Shown: positions 1 through 6,248 of the stretch, piece by piece
Position numbering within the stretch: the stretch's first letter is position 1
How the letters are laid out: each line of letters starts with the position of its first letter
NCBI GenBank assembly: GCA_000432995.1
Contig: HF972652.1
Coordinates: 20,011-47,780, forward strand
Length of the DNA: 27,770 nt
Source: Clostridium sp. CAG:1013
GTDB taxonomy: Bacteria > Bacillota > Clostridia > Oscillospirales > Acutalibacteraceae
Direction: 5' to 3'
The notes under the pieces: model-generated
Seen by the model: only the letters and a program-made list of their open reading frames with translations
The model's database searches: none
Told to the model about the DNA's origin: nothing
Translations under genes and position numbers: made by a program

Positions 1-161
1 CCAGTCAGTTCTGTGCTCCCTGCGGCGTGTGCCGCCAGGTGATGGCGGAATTCTGCGGCCCGGAGTTTGAGATCCTGCTCACCGACGGCAGCGCTGTAAA
101 AGTGTATACCTTGGAGGAGCTGCTGCCCCAGGCATTCGGCCCGGGGGACCTGGACCAGTAA
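1..161 (+). CDS. cdd: Cytidine deaminase, C-terminal part (gene starts before the window)
   Basis: The reading frame is open from base 3 to the TAA at 159-161 and gives the last 52 residues of the protein. It carries the second half of the deaminase zinc site, CAPCGVCRQVMAEF, matching the family PCxxC motif whose two cysteines bind the catalytic zinc. The enzyme deaminates cytidine and deoxycytidine to uridine and deoxyuridine in pyrimidine salvage. The pyrimidine-nucleoside phosphorylase 650 bases downstream on the same strand would use those products, so the two fit one salvage block. The N-terminal HxE half lies outside the window. Family assignment is firm; the symbol follows from family. 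Confidence 0.9.
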   Translation, partial: SQFCAPCGVCRQVMAEFCGPEFEILLTDGSAVKVYTLEELLPQAFGPGDLDQ

Positions 162-234
162 CCCCCAGGACGAGTTGCGCCATAGAGCGCCTGTACCGAA
201 ACTGCCGCTCACATGATGAAAGGAGCCTTTTTCC

Positions 235-783
235 ATGAGTAAATTGGAACCCAGAACCTATCCCCTGAAAAACGGACAGACCCTCCTGCTCCGGGAAACT
301 GTCCCCGACGACGCCGCTAAGGTGCTAGCTTACCTGAACCGGGTAGGCGGGGAAAGCGACAATCTTCTGTTTGGGGCCAACGGTTTCCCCATGTCCGAGG
401 ACCAGGAGCGGACCTTTTTGGAGCTTCAGAGAAGCCAGAAGAAATCCATCATGTTGGCCGGTTTTGTGGGAGAAGAGGTGGTGTCCATTTCCTCTGTGAA
501 TGCCTTGACCGCTCGGGAGCGGGTGGCCCACCGGGCAGGAGTTGCCATCTCCGTGGGAAAAGCCTACTGGAACCAGGGCGTGGGCCGGCGAGCGATGGAG
601 ACCTTGATCGACTTCGCCAAGAGCTGCGGCCTGGAAGTTCTCCAGCTGGAGGTGCGCGCCGACAACGCTCCCGCCATAGCGCTTTACGAGAAAGTTGGCT
701 TTGAGAAAATGGGCCTGTACAAAAACTTTATGAAGGTAAACGGCCAGTCCGTTGACGCCTGGTATATGAATCTGTATCTGTAA
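235..783 (+). CDS. GNAT-family N-acetyltransferase
   Basis: The 182-residue protein has the GNAT fold signature. The acetyl-CoA pyrophosphate-binding loop is QGVGRRAM (residues about 114-121), following a beta strand AGVAISV. The C-terminal part ADNAPAIALYEKVGFEKMGLYKNFMKVNG is the usual RimJ/RimL-like finish. The substrate cannot be read from the sequence: it may be a protein N-terminus, an amine or a small metabolite. The start is supported by AAAGGAG at 220-226, about 8 bases upstream of the ATG. It sits between cytidine deaminase and pyrimidine-nucleoside phosphorylase, 73 bases after one and 23 before the other, and is probably in the same transcript, though no pyrimidine-related role is implied. 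Confidence 0.88.
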   Translation: MSKLEPRTYPLKNGQTLLLRETVPDDAAKVLAYLNRVGGESDNLLFGANGFPMSEDQERTFLELQRSQKKSIMLAGFVGEEVVSISSVNALTARERVAHRAGVAISVGKAYWNQGVGRRAMETLIDFAKSCGLEVLQLEVRADNAPAIALYEKVGFEKMGLYKNFMKVNGQSVDAWYMNLYL

Positions 784-806
784 TGTTTTCATAGGGGGAT
801 TTATCC

Positions 807-2117
807 ATGCGCATGTATGATATCATCCACAAAAAGCGGGAAGGGGGCGAGCTGAGCGGGGAAGAGATCCGCTTCTTCGTTCAGGGCTATACCCAGGGGG
901 AGATCCCGGACTACCAGGTTTCCGCTTTGCTGATGGCCATCTTTTTCCGAGGGATGACTCGCCGGGAAACCGGGGACCTGACCATGGAAATGGCCCATTC
1001 CGGGGACATGGTGGATCTTTCCTCCATCCCTGGCGTGAAGGTGGATAAACACTCCACCGGCGGCGTGGGAGACAAGACCTCCCTGATCCTGGGGCCTATC
1101 GCCGCAGCCTGTGGGGTCAAGATCGCCAAGATGAGCGGTCGTGGTCTGGGTCACACCGGCGGCACCGTGGACAAGCTGGAAAGCATCCCCGGTCTGCGCA
1201 CCGCTATCCCTCGGGAGGAGTTTTTCCAGGTCGTCCGGGAGACGGGGCTGGCCATCATCGGACAGTCGGGGAACCTGTGCCCCGCGGATAAAAAACTCTA
1301 CGCCCTGCGGGACGTGACCGCCACTGTGGAAAGTCTGCCCCTCATCGCCTCCAGCATCATGTCCAAGAAGATCGCCGCCGGCGCTGACGCCATCCTGCTG
1401 GACGTGAAGGTGGGTTCCGGTGCCTTTATGAAAACTCAGGAGGACTCCCGGGCGTTGGCCCAGGAGATGGTCCGCATTGGCGCCCAGGTGGGCCGCCGCA
1501 CCGTGGCCCTCATCACTGACATGGATATGCCCCTGGGACAGTGCGTGGGCAACGCTTTGGAGGTCCAGGAGGCCTGCCAGGTGCTTTCCGGCAAGGGGGA
1601 CCGCCGTCTAAGAGAGCTCTGTTTGGAGCTGGCCGCCAACATGGTCTACTTGGGCGGAAAGGCTTCCACTATGGAAGAAGCCCGAGAGCTTGCTTCCCAG
1701 GCGGTTGCCTCCGGGAAAGCGTTGGACAAGTTCCGGGAGATGGTGGAGGCCCAGAGTGGAGACGGCAGCTACATTCTCCACCCGGAAAAATTCTCCCTCT
1801 CACCCGTGATCGTGGAAGTGACCGCTCCGGAGACAGGGTATATCACCCGCCTGAACGCCGAGGAGTGCGGTCTGGCCGCTGTAGAACTTGGCGCCGGCCG
1901 AGAGACAAAGGATAGTCCCATCGATTACGGTGCTGGTATGGTCCTGCTGAAAAACAAGGGGGATGCCGTGACAAAGGGAGAGCCCATTGCCCGGCTCTAT
2001 GCCCAGAGGGAAGACTTGTGCCAGCGGGGCCGGGAGAGGTTCCTCTCCGCGTTGCAGGTGGGACAGGAAGCCCCCGCTATGGGTCCCCTGATCCTGGAGC
2101 GTATCGAAGAGGCGTAA
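807..2117 (+). CDS. pdp: Pyrimidine-nucleoside phosphorylase
   Basis: The 436-residue protein catalyses phosphorolysis of uridine, deoxyuridine and thymidine to the free base plus (deoxy)ribose-1-phosphate. The family signature SGRGLGHTGGTVDKLES is at residues 110-126 and the phosphate-binding KHSTGGVGDKTS at 81-92. Residues known to hold the pyrimidine in Bacillus-type enzymes are all present at their standard positions: H82, R168, S183 and K187. The length and the N-terminus MRMYDIIHKKREGGEL match Bacillus Pdp more than the longer E. coli DeoA. The ATG at 807 is preceded by GGGGGAT. With cdd upstream it completes a cytidine-to-uracil salvage route. No T-rich terminator follows on this strand; the hairpin just after the stop reads better on the opposite strand. 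Confidence 0.95.
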   Translation: MRMYDIIHKKREGGELSGEEIRFFVQGYTQGEIPDYQVSALLMAIFFRGMTRRETGDLTMEMAHSGDMVDLSSIPGVKVDKHSTGGVGDKTSLILGPIAAACGVKIAKMSGRGLGHTGGTVDKLESIPGLRTAIPREEFFQVVRETGLAIIGQSGNLCPADKKLYALRDVTATVESLPLIASSIMSKKIAAGADAILLDVKVGSGAFMKTQEDSRALAQEMVRIGAQVGRRTVALITDMDMPLGQCVGNALEVQEACQVLSGKGDRRLRELCLELAANMVYLGGKASTMEEARELASQAVASGKALDKFREMVEAQSGDGSYILHPEKFSLSPVIVEVTAPETGYITRLNAEECGLAAVELGAGRETKDSPIDYGAGMVLLKNKGDAVTKGEPIARLYAQREDLCQRGRERFLSALQVGQEAPAMGPLILERIEEA

Positions 2118-2145
2118 AAAAGAGAGAGGCCCGAAGGCCTCTCTC
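2116..2145 (-). terminator. Intrinsic terminator for the leftward ppiB transcript
   Basis: A perfect 10-bp stem (GAGAGAGGCC at 2122-2131 with GGCCTCTCTC at 2136-2145) closes a 4-base loop. Read on the minus strand the loop is TTCG and the stem is followed by six T (A-run 2116-2121), a textbook Rho-independent terminator. On the plus strand it has no T tract. It overlaps the stop codon of pdp, so leftward transcription from ppiB would end just before entering pdp antisense. Confidence 0.75.
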
Positions 2146-2411
2146 AGGGAGTTGTTCTGTTGAGTGGATTCTTGGTAGAGCTTTACCCCGCGGACAGCGA
2201 GCTTTACTCTTCCCATACTGGGAGTAAGCGAAGCGCACGCTCCCGCGGCATGCCCAAGGGGACCGCGCTCTCACGGCGCGGACGCGCAGTGAAGGTCCCG
2301 CATAGGCGCGGCGATCAGCCGCCGCCCCGTAGTCTCGCCTGCCGGCTCGGTCGGTCCTGAACGGTCGCCACTGGCGACCAGGACCGCGACACGGGTGCAG
2401 CGTCACGCTGC
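2146..2411 (-). other. Hairpin-rich non-coding stretch, probably the ppiB 3' untranslated region
   Basis: No convincing ORF is present. The stretch is GC-rich and packed with inverted repeats. GCAGCG/CGCTGC at 2397-2411 directly abuts the ppiB stop. A long hairpin pairs GGTCCT (2353-2358) and GGTCGCC (2363-2369) with GGCGACC and AGGACC (2373-2385). GGGACC/GGTCCC spans 2259-2299, and a stem with TTACT...AGTAA arms lies near 2203-2226. Because the first good leftward terminator lies at 2116-2145, this whole region is predicted to be transcribed as a roughly 290-nt 3' UTR of ppiB. I do not recognise it as a known RNA family. Confidence 0.5.
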
Positions 2412-2939
2412 TTAGCCGTGCTCGGGACCGGTGACGGGATCGGGATACTCTTCGCCAAAGGTTTCCACAGTTACCTTCTCCATGATCTGATCCTCGTAGG
2501 GACGGTCGGCACGGTCCCGGGGAGCGGATACAATGGCCTGGGCAGCTTCCATGCCGGAGGTCACTTTGCCGAAGGCAGCGTACTGGCCGTCCAGATAGGG
2601 GGCGTCGTCCACCATAATGAAGAACTGGCTTCCGGCAGAGTTGGGCCGCTGGGACCGGGCCATGGAAATGACGCCGGTGGTGTGCTTCAAGTCGTTCTTA
2701 AAGCCGTTCATGGCGAATTCGCCCTTGATGCCGTAGCCGGGGCCGCCCATACCGGAGCCTTCCGGATCGCCGCCCTGAATCATGAAGCCGGGGATGACAC
2801 GATGGAAGATGGTGCCGTCGTAGAAGCCACGCTTCACCAGATAGATGAAGTTGTTTACCGTGTTGGGAGCCACTTCGGGATACAGCTCCACGGTGATGGT
2901 GCCTTGAGTGGTTTCAATGGTAACGATGGGATTTTTCAT
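2412..2939 (-). CDS. ppiB: Cyclophilin-type peptidyl-prolyl cis-trans isomerase
   Basis: The 175-residue protein catalyses cis-trans isomerisation of X-Pro bonds and so assists folding. It has no signal peptide, so it is cytoplasmic. The active-site block FHRVIPGFMIQGGDP (residues 45-59) contains the catalytic arginine R47 and the conserved Gln-Gly-Gly; the second cyclophilin block GSQFFI and the later AAFGKV are also present. The tryptophan that binds cyclosporin in animal enzymes is replaced, as usual in bacteria. The start is fixed by GGAGGAG 7 bases upstream (2947-2953). It is monocistronic, divergent from exoA and transcribed away from it. Confidence 0.95.
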   Translation of the reverse strand: MKNPIVTIETTQGTITVELYPEVAPNTVNNFIYLVKRGFYDGTIFHRVIPGFMIQGGDPEGSGMGGPGYGIKGEFAMNGFKNDLKHTTGVISMARSQRPNSAGSQFFIMVDDAPYLDGQYAAFGKVTSGMEAAQAIVSAPRDRADRPYEDQIMEKVTVETFGEEYPDPVTGPEHG

Positions 2940-2970
2940 GGAAAATCTCCTCCTTGATTGCGTTTTTCAC

Positions 2971-2979
2971 ATTATAGCA
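2971..2979 (-). promoter_or_regulatory. Extended -10 promoter of ppiB
   Basis: On the minus strand TGCTATAAT (TGn extension plus perfect TATAAT, 2971-2976) lies about 32 bases before the ppiB start codon. No good -35 hexamer is seen at 16-18 bases upstream, which fits an extended -10 promoter. Confidence 0.6.
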
Positions 2980-3052
2980 TAGCGTCCTAAAAAATACTTT
3001 AAAAAATTGGAAATTTTCCTCGGAAGCGGGGAAGGGAAAGGATGATGGGAAT

Positions 3053-3826
3053 ATGAAGCTGGTGTCCTGGAACGTCAACGGCCTGCGGGCCTGCATGGGC
3101 AAGGGGTTTGCCCAGTTTTTGGAAGAGGAAGCCCCGGACGTGATCTGCCTGCAGGAAACGAAAATGCAGAAGGAACAGGCCGACTTCGATTTCCCTGGCT
3201 ACTTTGAGTATTGGAATTCCGCGGTGACCAAGAAGGGCTATTCCGGCACGGCCATTTTCTCCAAGAAAGAGCCCCTGGACGTGACCTATGGCATGGGACT
3301 TCCTGAGTTCGACGGAGAGGGCAGAGTCATCGCCGCCCAGTATGAGGATTTTACCCTGGTGACCGTGTACACCCCTAACTCCCAGCGGGAACTGGTGCGC
3401 ATCGACTACCGAATGGCTTTCGAGGACGCTTTTCGGGACTACCTGGCCGGCCTGCGGGAGAAACAGCCGGTGATCGTCTGCGGGGACATGAATGTGGCCC
3501 ACCGGCCCATCGACCTGAAAAACGCCAAATCCAACGTGGGAAACGCTGGGTTCTCCTACCAGGAGCGGGGGAAGTTCTCTGAGCTTCTGGCCTCCGGATT
3601 TGTGGATACTTTCCGGCATTTCTACCCGGATCTGGAAGGGGTCTATTCCTGGTGGAGCTACATGTTCAACGCCCGGAAAAACAACGCCGGGTGGCGTATC
3701 GACTATTTCCTGGCGGATGAACGGTTGACGCCCCGCCTGGAGGACAGTCGGATCTTGTCGGAGGTAGGGGGCAGCGACCACTGCCCGGTAGAACTGCTTT
3801 TGAAAGAAGGAGGGGACAGGCTGTGA
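3053..3826 (+). CDS. exoA: Exodeoxyribonuclease III / AP endonuclease
   Basis: The 257-residue protein belongs to the exonuclease III family of base-excision repair enzymes, which cut 5' to abasic sites and trim 3' blocked ends. Catalytic residues are visible: N7 in SWNVNGLR, E35 in LQETK, Y106, D145 and N147 in GDMNVAH, D217 in RIDYFL, and the terminal D242-H243 in GSDHCPV. Length is typical of Gram-positive ExoA. A GGAAAGGATGATGGG purine stretch precedes the ATG. The TGA stop overlaps the GTG start of the sirtuin gene by four bases (GTGA), so the two are almost certainly translated together. No clear promoter was identified in the 110 bases between it and the divergent ppiB. Confidence 0.95.
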   Translation: MKLVSWNVNGLRACMGKGFAQFLEEEAPDVICLQETKMQKEQADFDFPGYFEYWNSAVTKKGYSGTAIFSKKEPLDVTYGMGLPEFDGEGRVIAAQYEDFTLVTVYTPNSQRELVRIDYRMAFEDAFRDYLAGLREKQPVIVCGDMNVAHRPIDLKNAKSNVGNAGFSYQERGKFSELLASGFVDTFRHFYPDLEGVYSWWSYMFNARKNNAGWRIDYFLADERLTPRLEDSRILSEVGGSDHCPVELLLKEGGDRL

Positions 3827-4563
3827 CACAGGAGGAAACCTTGCGGAAATGGCTGGAGGAAAGCAAACGGACCATTTTCTTGGGCGGGGCAGGAGTGTCC
3901 ACCGCCAGCGGTATCCCGGATTTTCGCAGCGCCCACGGGCTTTACCGGCAGAAAAAGGAGGGCCGCTCCTATGAGGAAATGCTCTCCCACACCTATTTCG
4001 TTCGGCACATGGAGGAGTTCTACGACTTCATGCGGAACGTGATGCTCTACCCTGACGCCAAGCCCAACCGTGCCCACTATGCCTTGGCAAAGCTGGAGCG
4101 GGAAGGGAAGCTGCGGGCGGTGATCACCCAGAACATCGACGGGCTCCACCAGATGGCGGGGAGCAAAAGCGTCATTGAGCTCCACGGCAATGAGAATCGG
4201 TACTACTGCCTGTCCTGCGGGAAGCGGTACGACATGAGCTGCGTCACCGAGACAACGGGCGTTCCCCGGTGCGAGTGCGGAGGCACCATTCGGCCGGACG
4301 TGGTCCTCTACGAGGAGAGCCTGAACGAGAAGGATCTGCGCTTTGCGATCCGCTACGCTCAGGAAACGGATCTGATGGTGGTGGCGGGCACTTCCCTGGT
4401 GGTGTATCCTGTGGCGGGGCTGGTGGAGTATCTCTCTCCCGGGGCTCGGCTGGTGATCCTCAACCGAGATCCCACTCCCTACGATTCCCGGGCGGATCTT
4501 GTTATCCGGGAGGACCTGGTGGAAGTGCTGGCTCACTGCGCCGGACTGCCGGAAGAAGAATAA
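3823..4563 (+). CDS. cobB: NAD-dependent protein deacylase (sirtuin, Sir2 family)
   Basis: The 246-residue protein is a class with the complete sirtuin core. It has GGAGVSTASGIPDFRS (21-36, NAD binding), TQNIDGLH (102-109), catalytic H121 in the HGN motif, and a zinc ribbon with C129, C132, C150 and C152. GTSLVVYPVAGL follows. It removes acyl groups from lysines with NAD+ as co-substrate, giving nicotinamide and O-acyl-ADP-ribose. Whether it prefers acetyl or succinyl groups cannot be decided here. The start is GTG at 3823, chosen because it overlaps the exoA stop and is preceded by GAAGGAGGGGA at 3806-3816. Coupling with a repair nuclease suggests shared expression, not a proven joint function. 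Confidence 0.93.
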   Translation: MTQEETLRKWLEESKRTIFLGGAGVSTASGIPDFRSAHGLYRQKKEGRSYEEMLSHTYFVRHMEEFYDFMRNVMLYPDAKPNRAHYALAKLEREGKLRAVITQNIDGLHQMAGSKSVIELHGNENRYYCLSCGKRYDMSCVTETTGVPRCECGGTIRPDVVLYEESLNEKDLRFAIRYAQETDLMVVAGTSLVVYPVAGLVEYLSPGARLVILNRDPTPYDSRADLVIREDLVEVLAHCAGLPEEE

Positions 4564-4574
4564 TCAGAAACAGG

Positions 4575-4616
4575 AAGGGCTTCCTTCTTTCCCAGGCGGG
4601 AGGGGAGGAAGCCCTT
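4575..4616 (+). terminator. Long 19-bp hairpin after the exoA-sirtuin pair (terminator-like, no T tract)
   Basis: Bases 4575-4593 pair with 4598-4616 without interruption (19 pairs, three of them G-T) around the loop AGGC. It lies 12 bases after the sirtuin stop. No T run follows; instead the last two bases of the stem are the first two bases of a TTGACA -35 hexamer. It may act as a transcript end or stability hairpin. Confidence 0.45.
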
Positions 4617-4643
4617 GACAAGTAGAAGAAAATACGGTATCAT
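4615..4643 (+). promoter_or_regulatory. Strong sigma-A promoter of the first CNNM leader
   Basis: TTGACA (4615-4620), a 17-base spacer and TATCAT (4638-4643): a perfect -35 and 5/6 -10 at ideal spacing. Transcription would begin near 4650, giving a leader of about 215 nt before the CNNM start codon at 4868. The leader contains a short ORF and an intrinsic terminator. Confidence 0.8.
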
Positions 4644-4680
4644 CAAAACTAATATGTAAAAAAGGATGTGATCTCTTTTC

Positions 4681-4794
4681 ATGGACAGTTCCAGTAGTGA
4701 CGATTGTACACCTTGTCATAATGCGAACCGTAATTTGGATCTAGTTTTCATTGTGTGTAACATACCTGTCCCCCTGGTGCGTTTGCGGGAATAG
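4681..4794 (+). CDS. 37-residue leader peptide upstream of CNNM gene 1
   Basis: ATG at 4681 to TAG at 4792-4794. The peptide begins MDSSSSDDCTPCHNANRN and ends in a hydrophobic, Val/Pro-containing tail with CNIPVPLV. It is preceded by AAAGGATGTGATC (4661-4673), which differs by one base from a 13-base perfect complement of the 16S rRNA 3' end, and lies about 30 bases after a predicted strong-promoter start site, so translation is likely. Its last 12 codons lie inside the terminator hairpin 4760-4800, and its stop codon is in the 3' arm. That arrangement is typical of regulatory leader peptides. The acidic/Ser start and the NxNR motif recur in the leader of the second CNNM gene (7635-7775). 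I know of no named family; the regulatory role is inference. Confidence 0.6.
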   Translation: MDSSSSDDCTPCHNANRNLDLVFIVCNIPVPLVRLRE

Positions 4795-4805
4795 GTGTGT
4801 TTTTT
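4760..4805 (+). terminator. Attenuator-type terminator in the leader of CNNM gene 1
   Basis: ACATACCT (4760-4767) pairs with AGGTGTGT (4793-4800), and CCC (4770-4772) with GGG (4787-4789). The stem runs straight into six T (4800-4805). It sits between the promoter and the CNNM gene, so it can end transcription before the gene. ACACCT at 4708-4713 could alternatively pair with AGGTGT of the 3' arm, giving a possible competing fold. A ribosome finishing the leader ORF would cover the 3' arm. Confidence 0.65.
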
Positions 4806-4867
4806 GTGTTTATTTTGGGATTTTATCGAATTTGAAGCAATGAAAACGAAAGGTAAGGAGTTTCTTT

Positions 4868-6127
4868 ATGTTATCCAATGAACTGCCCAGCATATTGATC
4901 ATGCTGTTCTGTATTATGATGTCCGCCTATTTCTCCGCCACGGAGACCGCCTTCTCCTCTATGAATTCCATCCGCTTGAAGGTGCTTGCGGACAGCGGTA
5001 ACCGCCGGGCACAACTGGCCGCTCGTTTGGCCGAAAACTACGACAAGCTCATTTCCACCATCCTCATCGGCAACAACATCGTGAATATCGCCGTGTCCTC
5101 CATCGCTACCCTGTTGTTCGTGAAGTTCTACGGCGATATGGGCGCCACTCTCTCCACTGTGGTGGTCACTATCGTGGTGCTGATCTTCGGCGAGATCACT
5201 CCCAAGAGCGTGGCAAAGGATTTCCCCGAGAAATTCGCCATGTTCAGCGCTCCTCTCATCAACCTGCTGATTATCATCCTCACGCCTCTCAACTTCCTGT
5301 TTTCTCAGTGGAAGAAGTTGATCTCCAAGCTGCTCAAGACCAAGGAGGACTCCAAGATGTCCCCCGAGGAACTGATGATGCTTTTGGAGGAAGCACAGCG
5401 TGACGGCAGCATCGACAAAGACGAGGGCGCCCTGCTGAAAAACGCGGTGGAATTCCGGGATCTGGAGGCCCAGGACATCCTCACGCCCCGAGTGGATCTG
5501 ATCGCCGTCAGCGTGGACTCCACCAAGGAAGAGATCGCTCAGAGCTTTACGGAGTCTCATTTCTCTCGGCTGCTGGTGTATGACGACGACATCGACAAGG
5601 TGGTGGGCGTGATCCACCAGAAGGATTTCTACACCGGCAACGGTGTCACCCAGAAGCCTATCCGGGACATCATCACCCCGCCTATTTTCATCCATCCCAC
5701 AGAGAAGGTCAACGATCTGCTGAAACTGCTCCAATCTCACCAGTCCCACATTGCCGTTGTCATTGACGAGTACGGCGGCACCCTGGGTATTGTCACCATG
5801 GAGGATATTCTGGAAGAGCTGGTGGGCGAGATCTGGGACGAACACGACGAGCAGGAAGAGTCCTTCCAGCAGCTGGACGACCATACATATCTCATCGACG
5901 GCGACCTGACCTTTGACGATTTCTGTTCCTATTTCCACATCGAGGACGAAGCCGACAGCGTTTCTCTGGGCGGCTGGATCATGGAACGGATGGGCAAGGT
6001 GCCTGTGGATGGGGATTCCTTTGAGTACAGCGGCCTTTCCATCAAGGTGGAAGAAGTCAGCAGCAACCGGATCCAGAAGGTCCGGGTCACCAAGCTGGAA
6101 CAGCCGGAAGAGGAAGAAGAAAAGTAA
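4868..6127 (+). CDS. CNNM/CorC (HlyC/CorC, DUF21-CBS) membrane transporter 1, putative Mg2+ exporter
   Basis: The 419-residue protein has the standard order of this family. An N-terminal DUF21/CNNM membrane domain (about residues 1-165) starts ILIMLFCIMMSAYFSATETAF and contains the conserved IFGEITPKS. A tandem CBS pair (about 195-330) carries DILTPRVDL and DEYGGTLGIVTMEDILEELVGEI. A C-terminal CorC_HlyC domain follows (about 340-410) with an acidic tail. Members such as staphylococcal MpfA and archaeal CorB are Mg2+ exporters, and the CBS domains bind Mg-ATP; older hemolysin annotations are misleading. The start has AAGGAG 7 bases upstream. It is monocistronic, with its own promoter, leader peptide and attenuator, and convergent with a paralogue at 6249-7580. 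Confidence 0.92.
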   Translation: MLSNELPSILIMLFCIMMSAYFSATETAFSSMNSIRLKVLADSGNRRAQLAARLAENYDKLISTILIGNNIVNIAVSSIATLLFVKFYGDMGATLSTVVVTIVVLIFGEITPKSVAKDFPEKFAMFSAPLINLLIIILTPLNFLFSQWKKLISKLLKTKEDSKMSPEELMMLLEEAQRDGSIDKDEGALLKNAVEFRDLEAQDILTPRVDLIAVSVDSTKEEIAQSFTESHFSRLLVYDDDIDKVVGVIHQKDFYTGNGVTQKPIRDIITPPIFIHPTEKVNDLLKLLQSHQSHIAVVIDEYGGTLGIVTMEDILEELVGEIWDEHDEQEESFQQLDDHTYLIDGDLTFDDFCSYFHIEDEADSVSLGGWIMERMGKVPVDGDSFEYSGLSIKVEEVSSNRIQKVRVTKLEQPEEEEEK

Positions 6128-6139
6128 ATTAAGAACCTC

Positions 6140-6177
6140 AGCGCTGTCAGCCTGAAATGGGCTGGCGGCGCTTTTTT
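6140..6177 (+). terminator. Intrinsic terminator of CNNM gene 1
   Basis: A 13-bp stem (6140-6152 with 6160-6172, two G-T pairs), 7-base loop and six T (6172-6177), beginning 12 bases after the stop codon. Confidence 0.9.
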
Positions 6178-6195
6178 GCTGCCTTTTGGAGGGGT

Positions 6196-6228
6196 AAAAA
6201 AGGGGCCGCCGCTTTGTAGCGGCAGCCC
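6196..6228 (-). terminator. Intrinsic terminator of CNNM gene 2 (leftward)
   Basis: On the minus strand GGGCTGCCGCT (6228-6218) pairs with AGCGGCGGCCC (6213-6203) with one mismatch, followed by a six-T run (A-run 6196-6201). It lies 20 bases after the stop of the leftward gene and back to back with the terminator of the convergent gene. Confidence 0.88.
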
Positions 6229-6248
6229 TTGGAACGGTTGGTTTTCGG

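Noticed and set aside
2160..2406. Short frames (66-109 codons) in the ppiB downstream region
   Set aside because: No ribosome sites and the sequence is dominated by hairpins; non-coding structure is more likely.
4644..4806. A metabolite or metal riboswitch in the CNNM 1 leader
   Set aside because: I found no pattern of the M-box, NiCo, Mn2+ (yybP-ykoY) or other known riboswitch; the short ORF overlapping the terminator explains the layout better.
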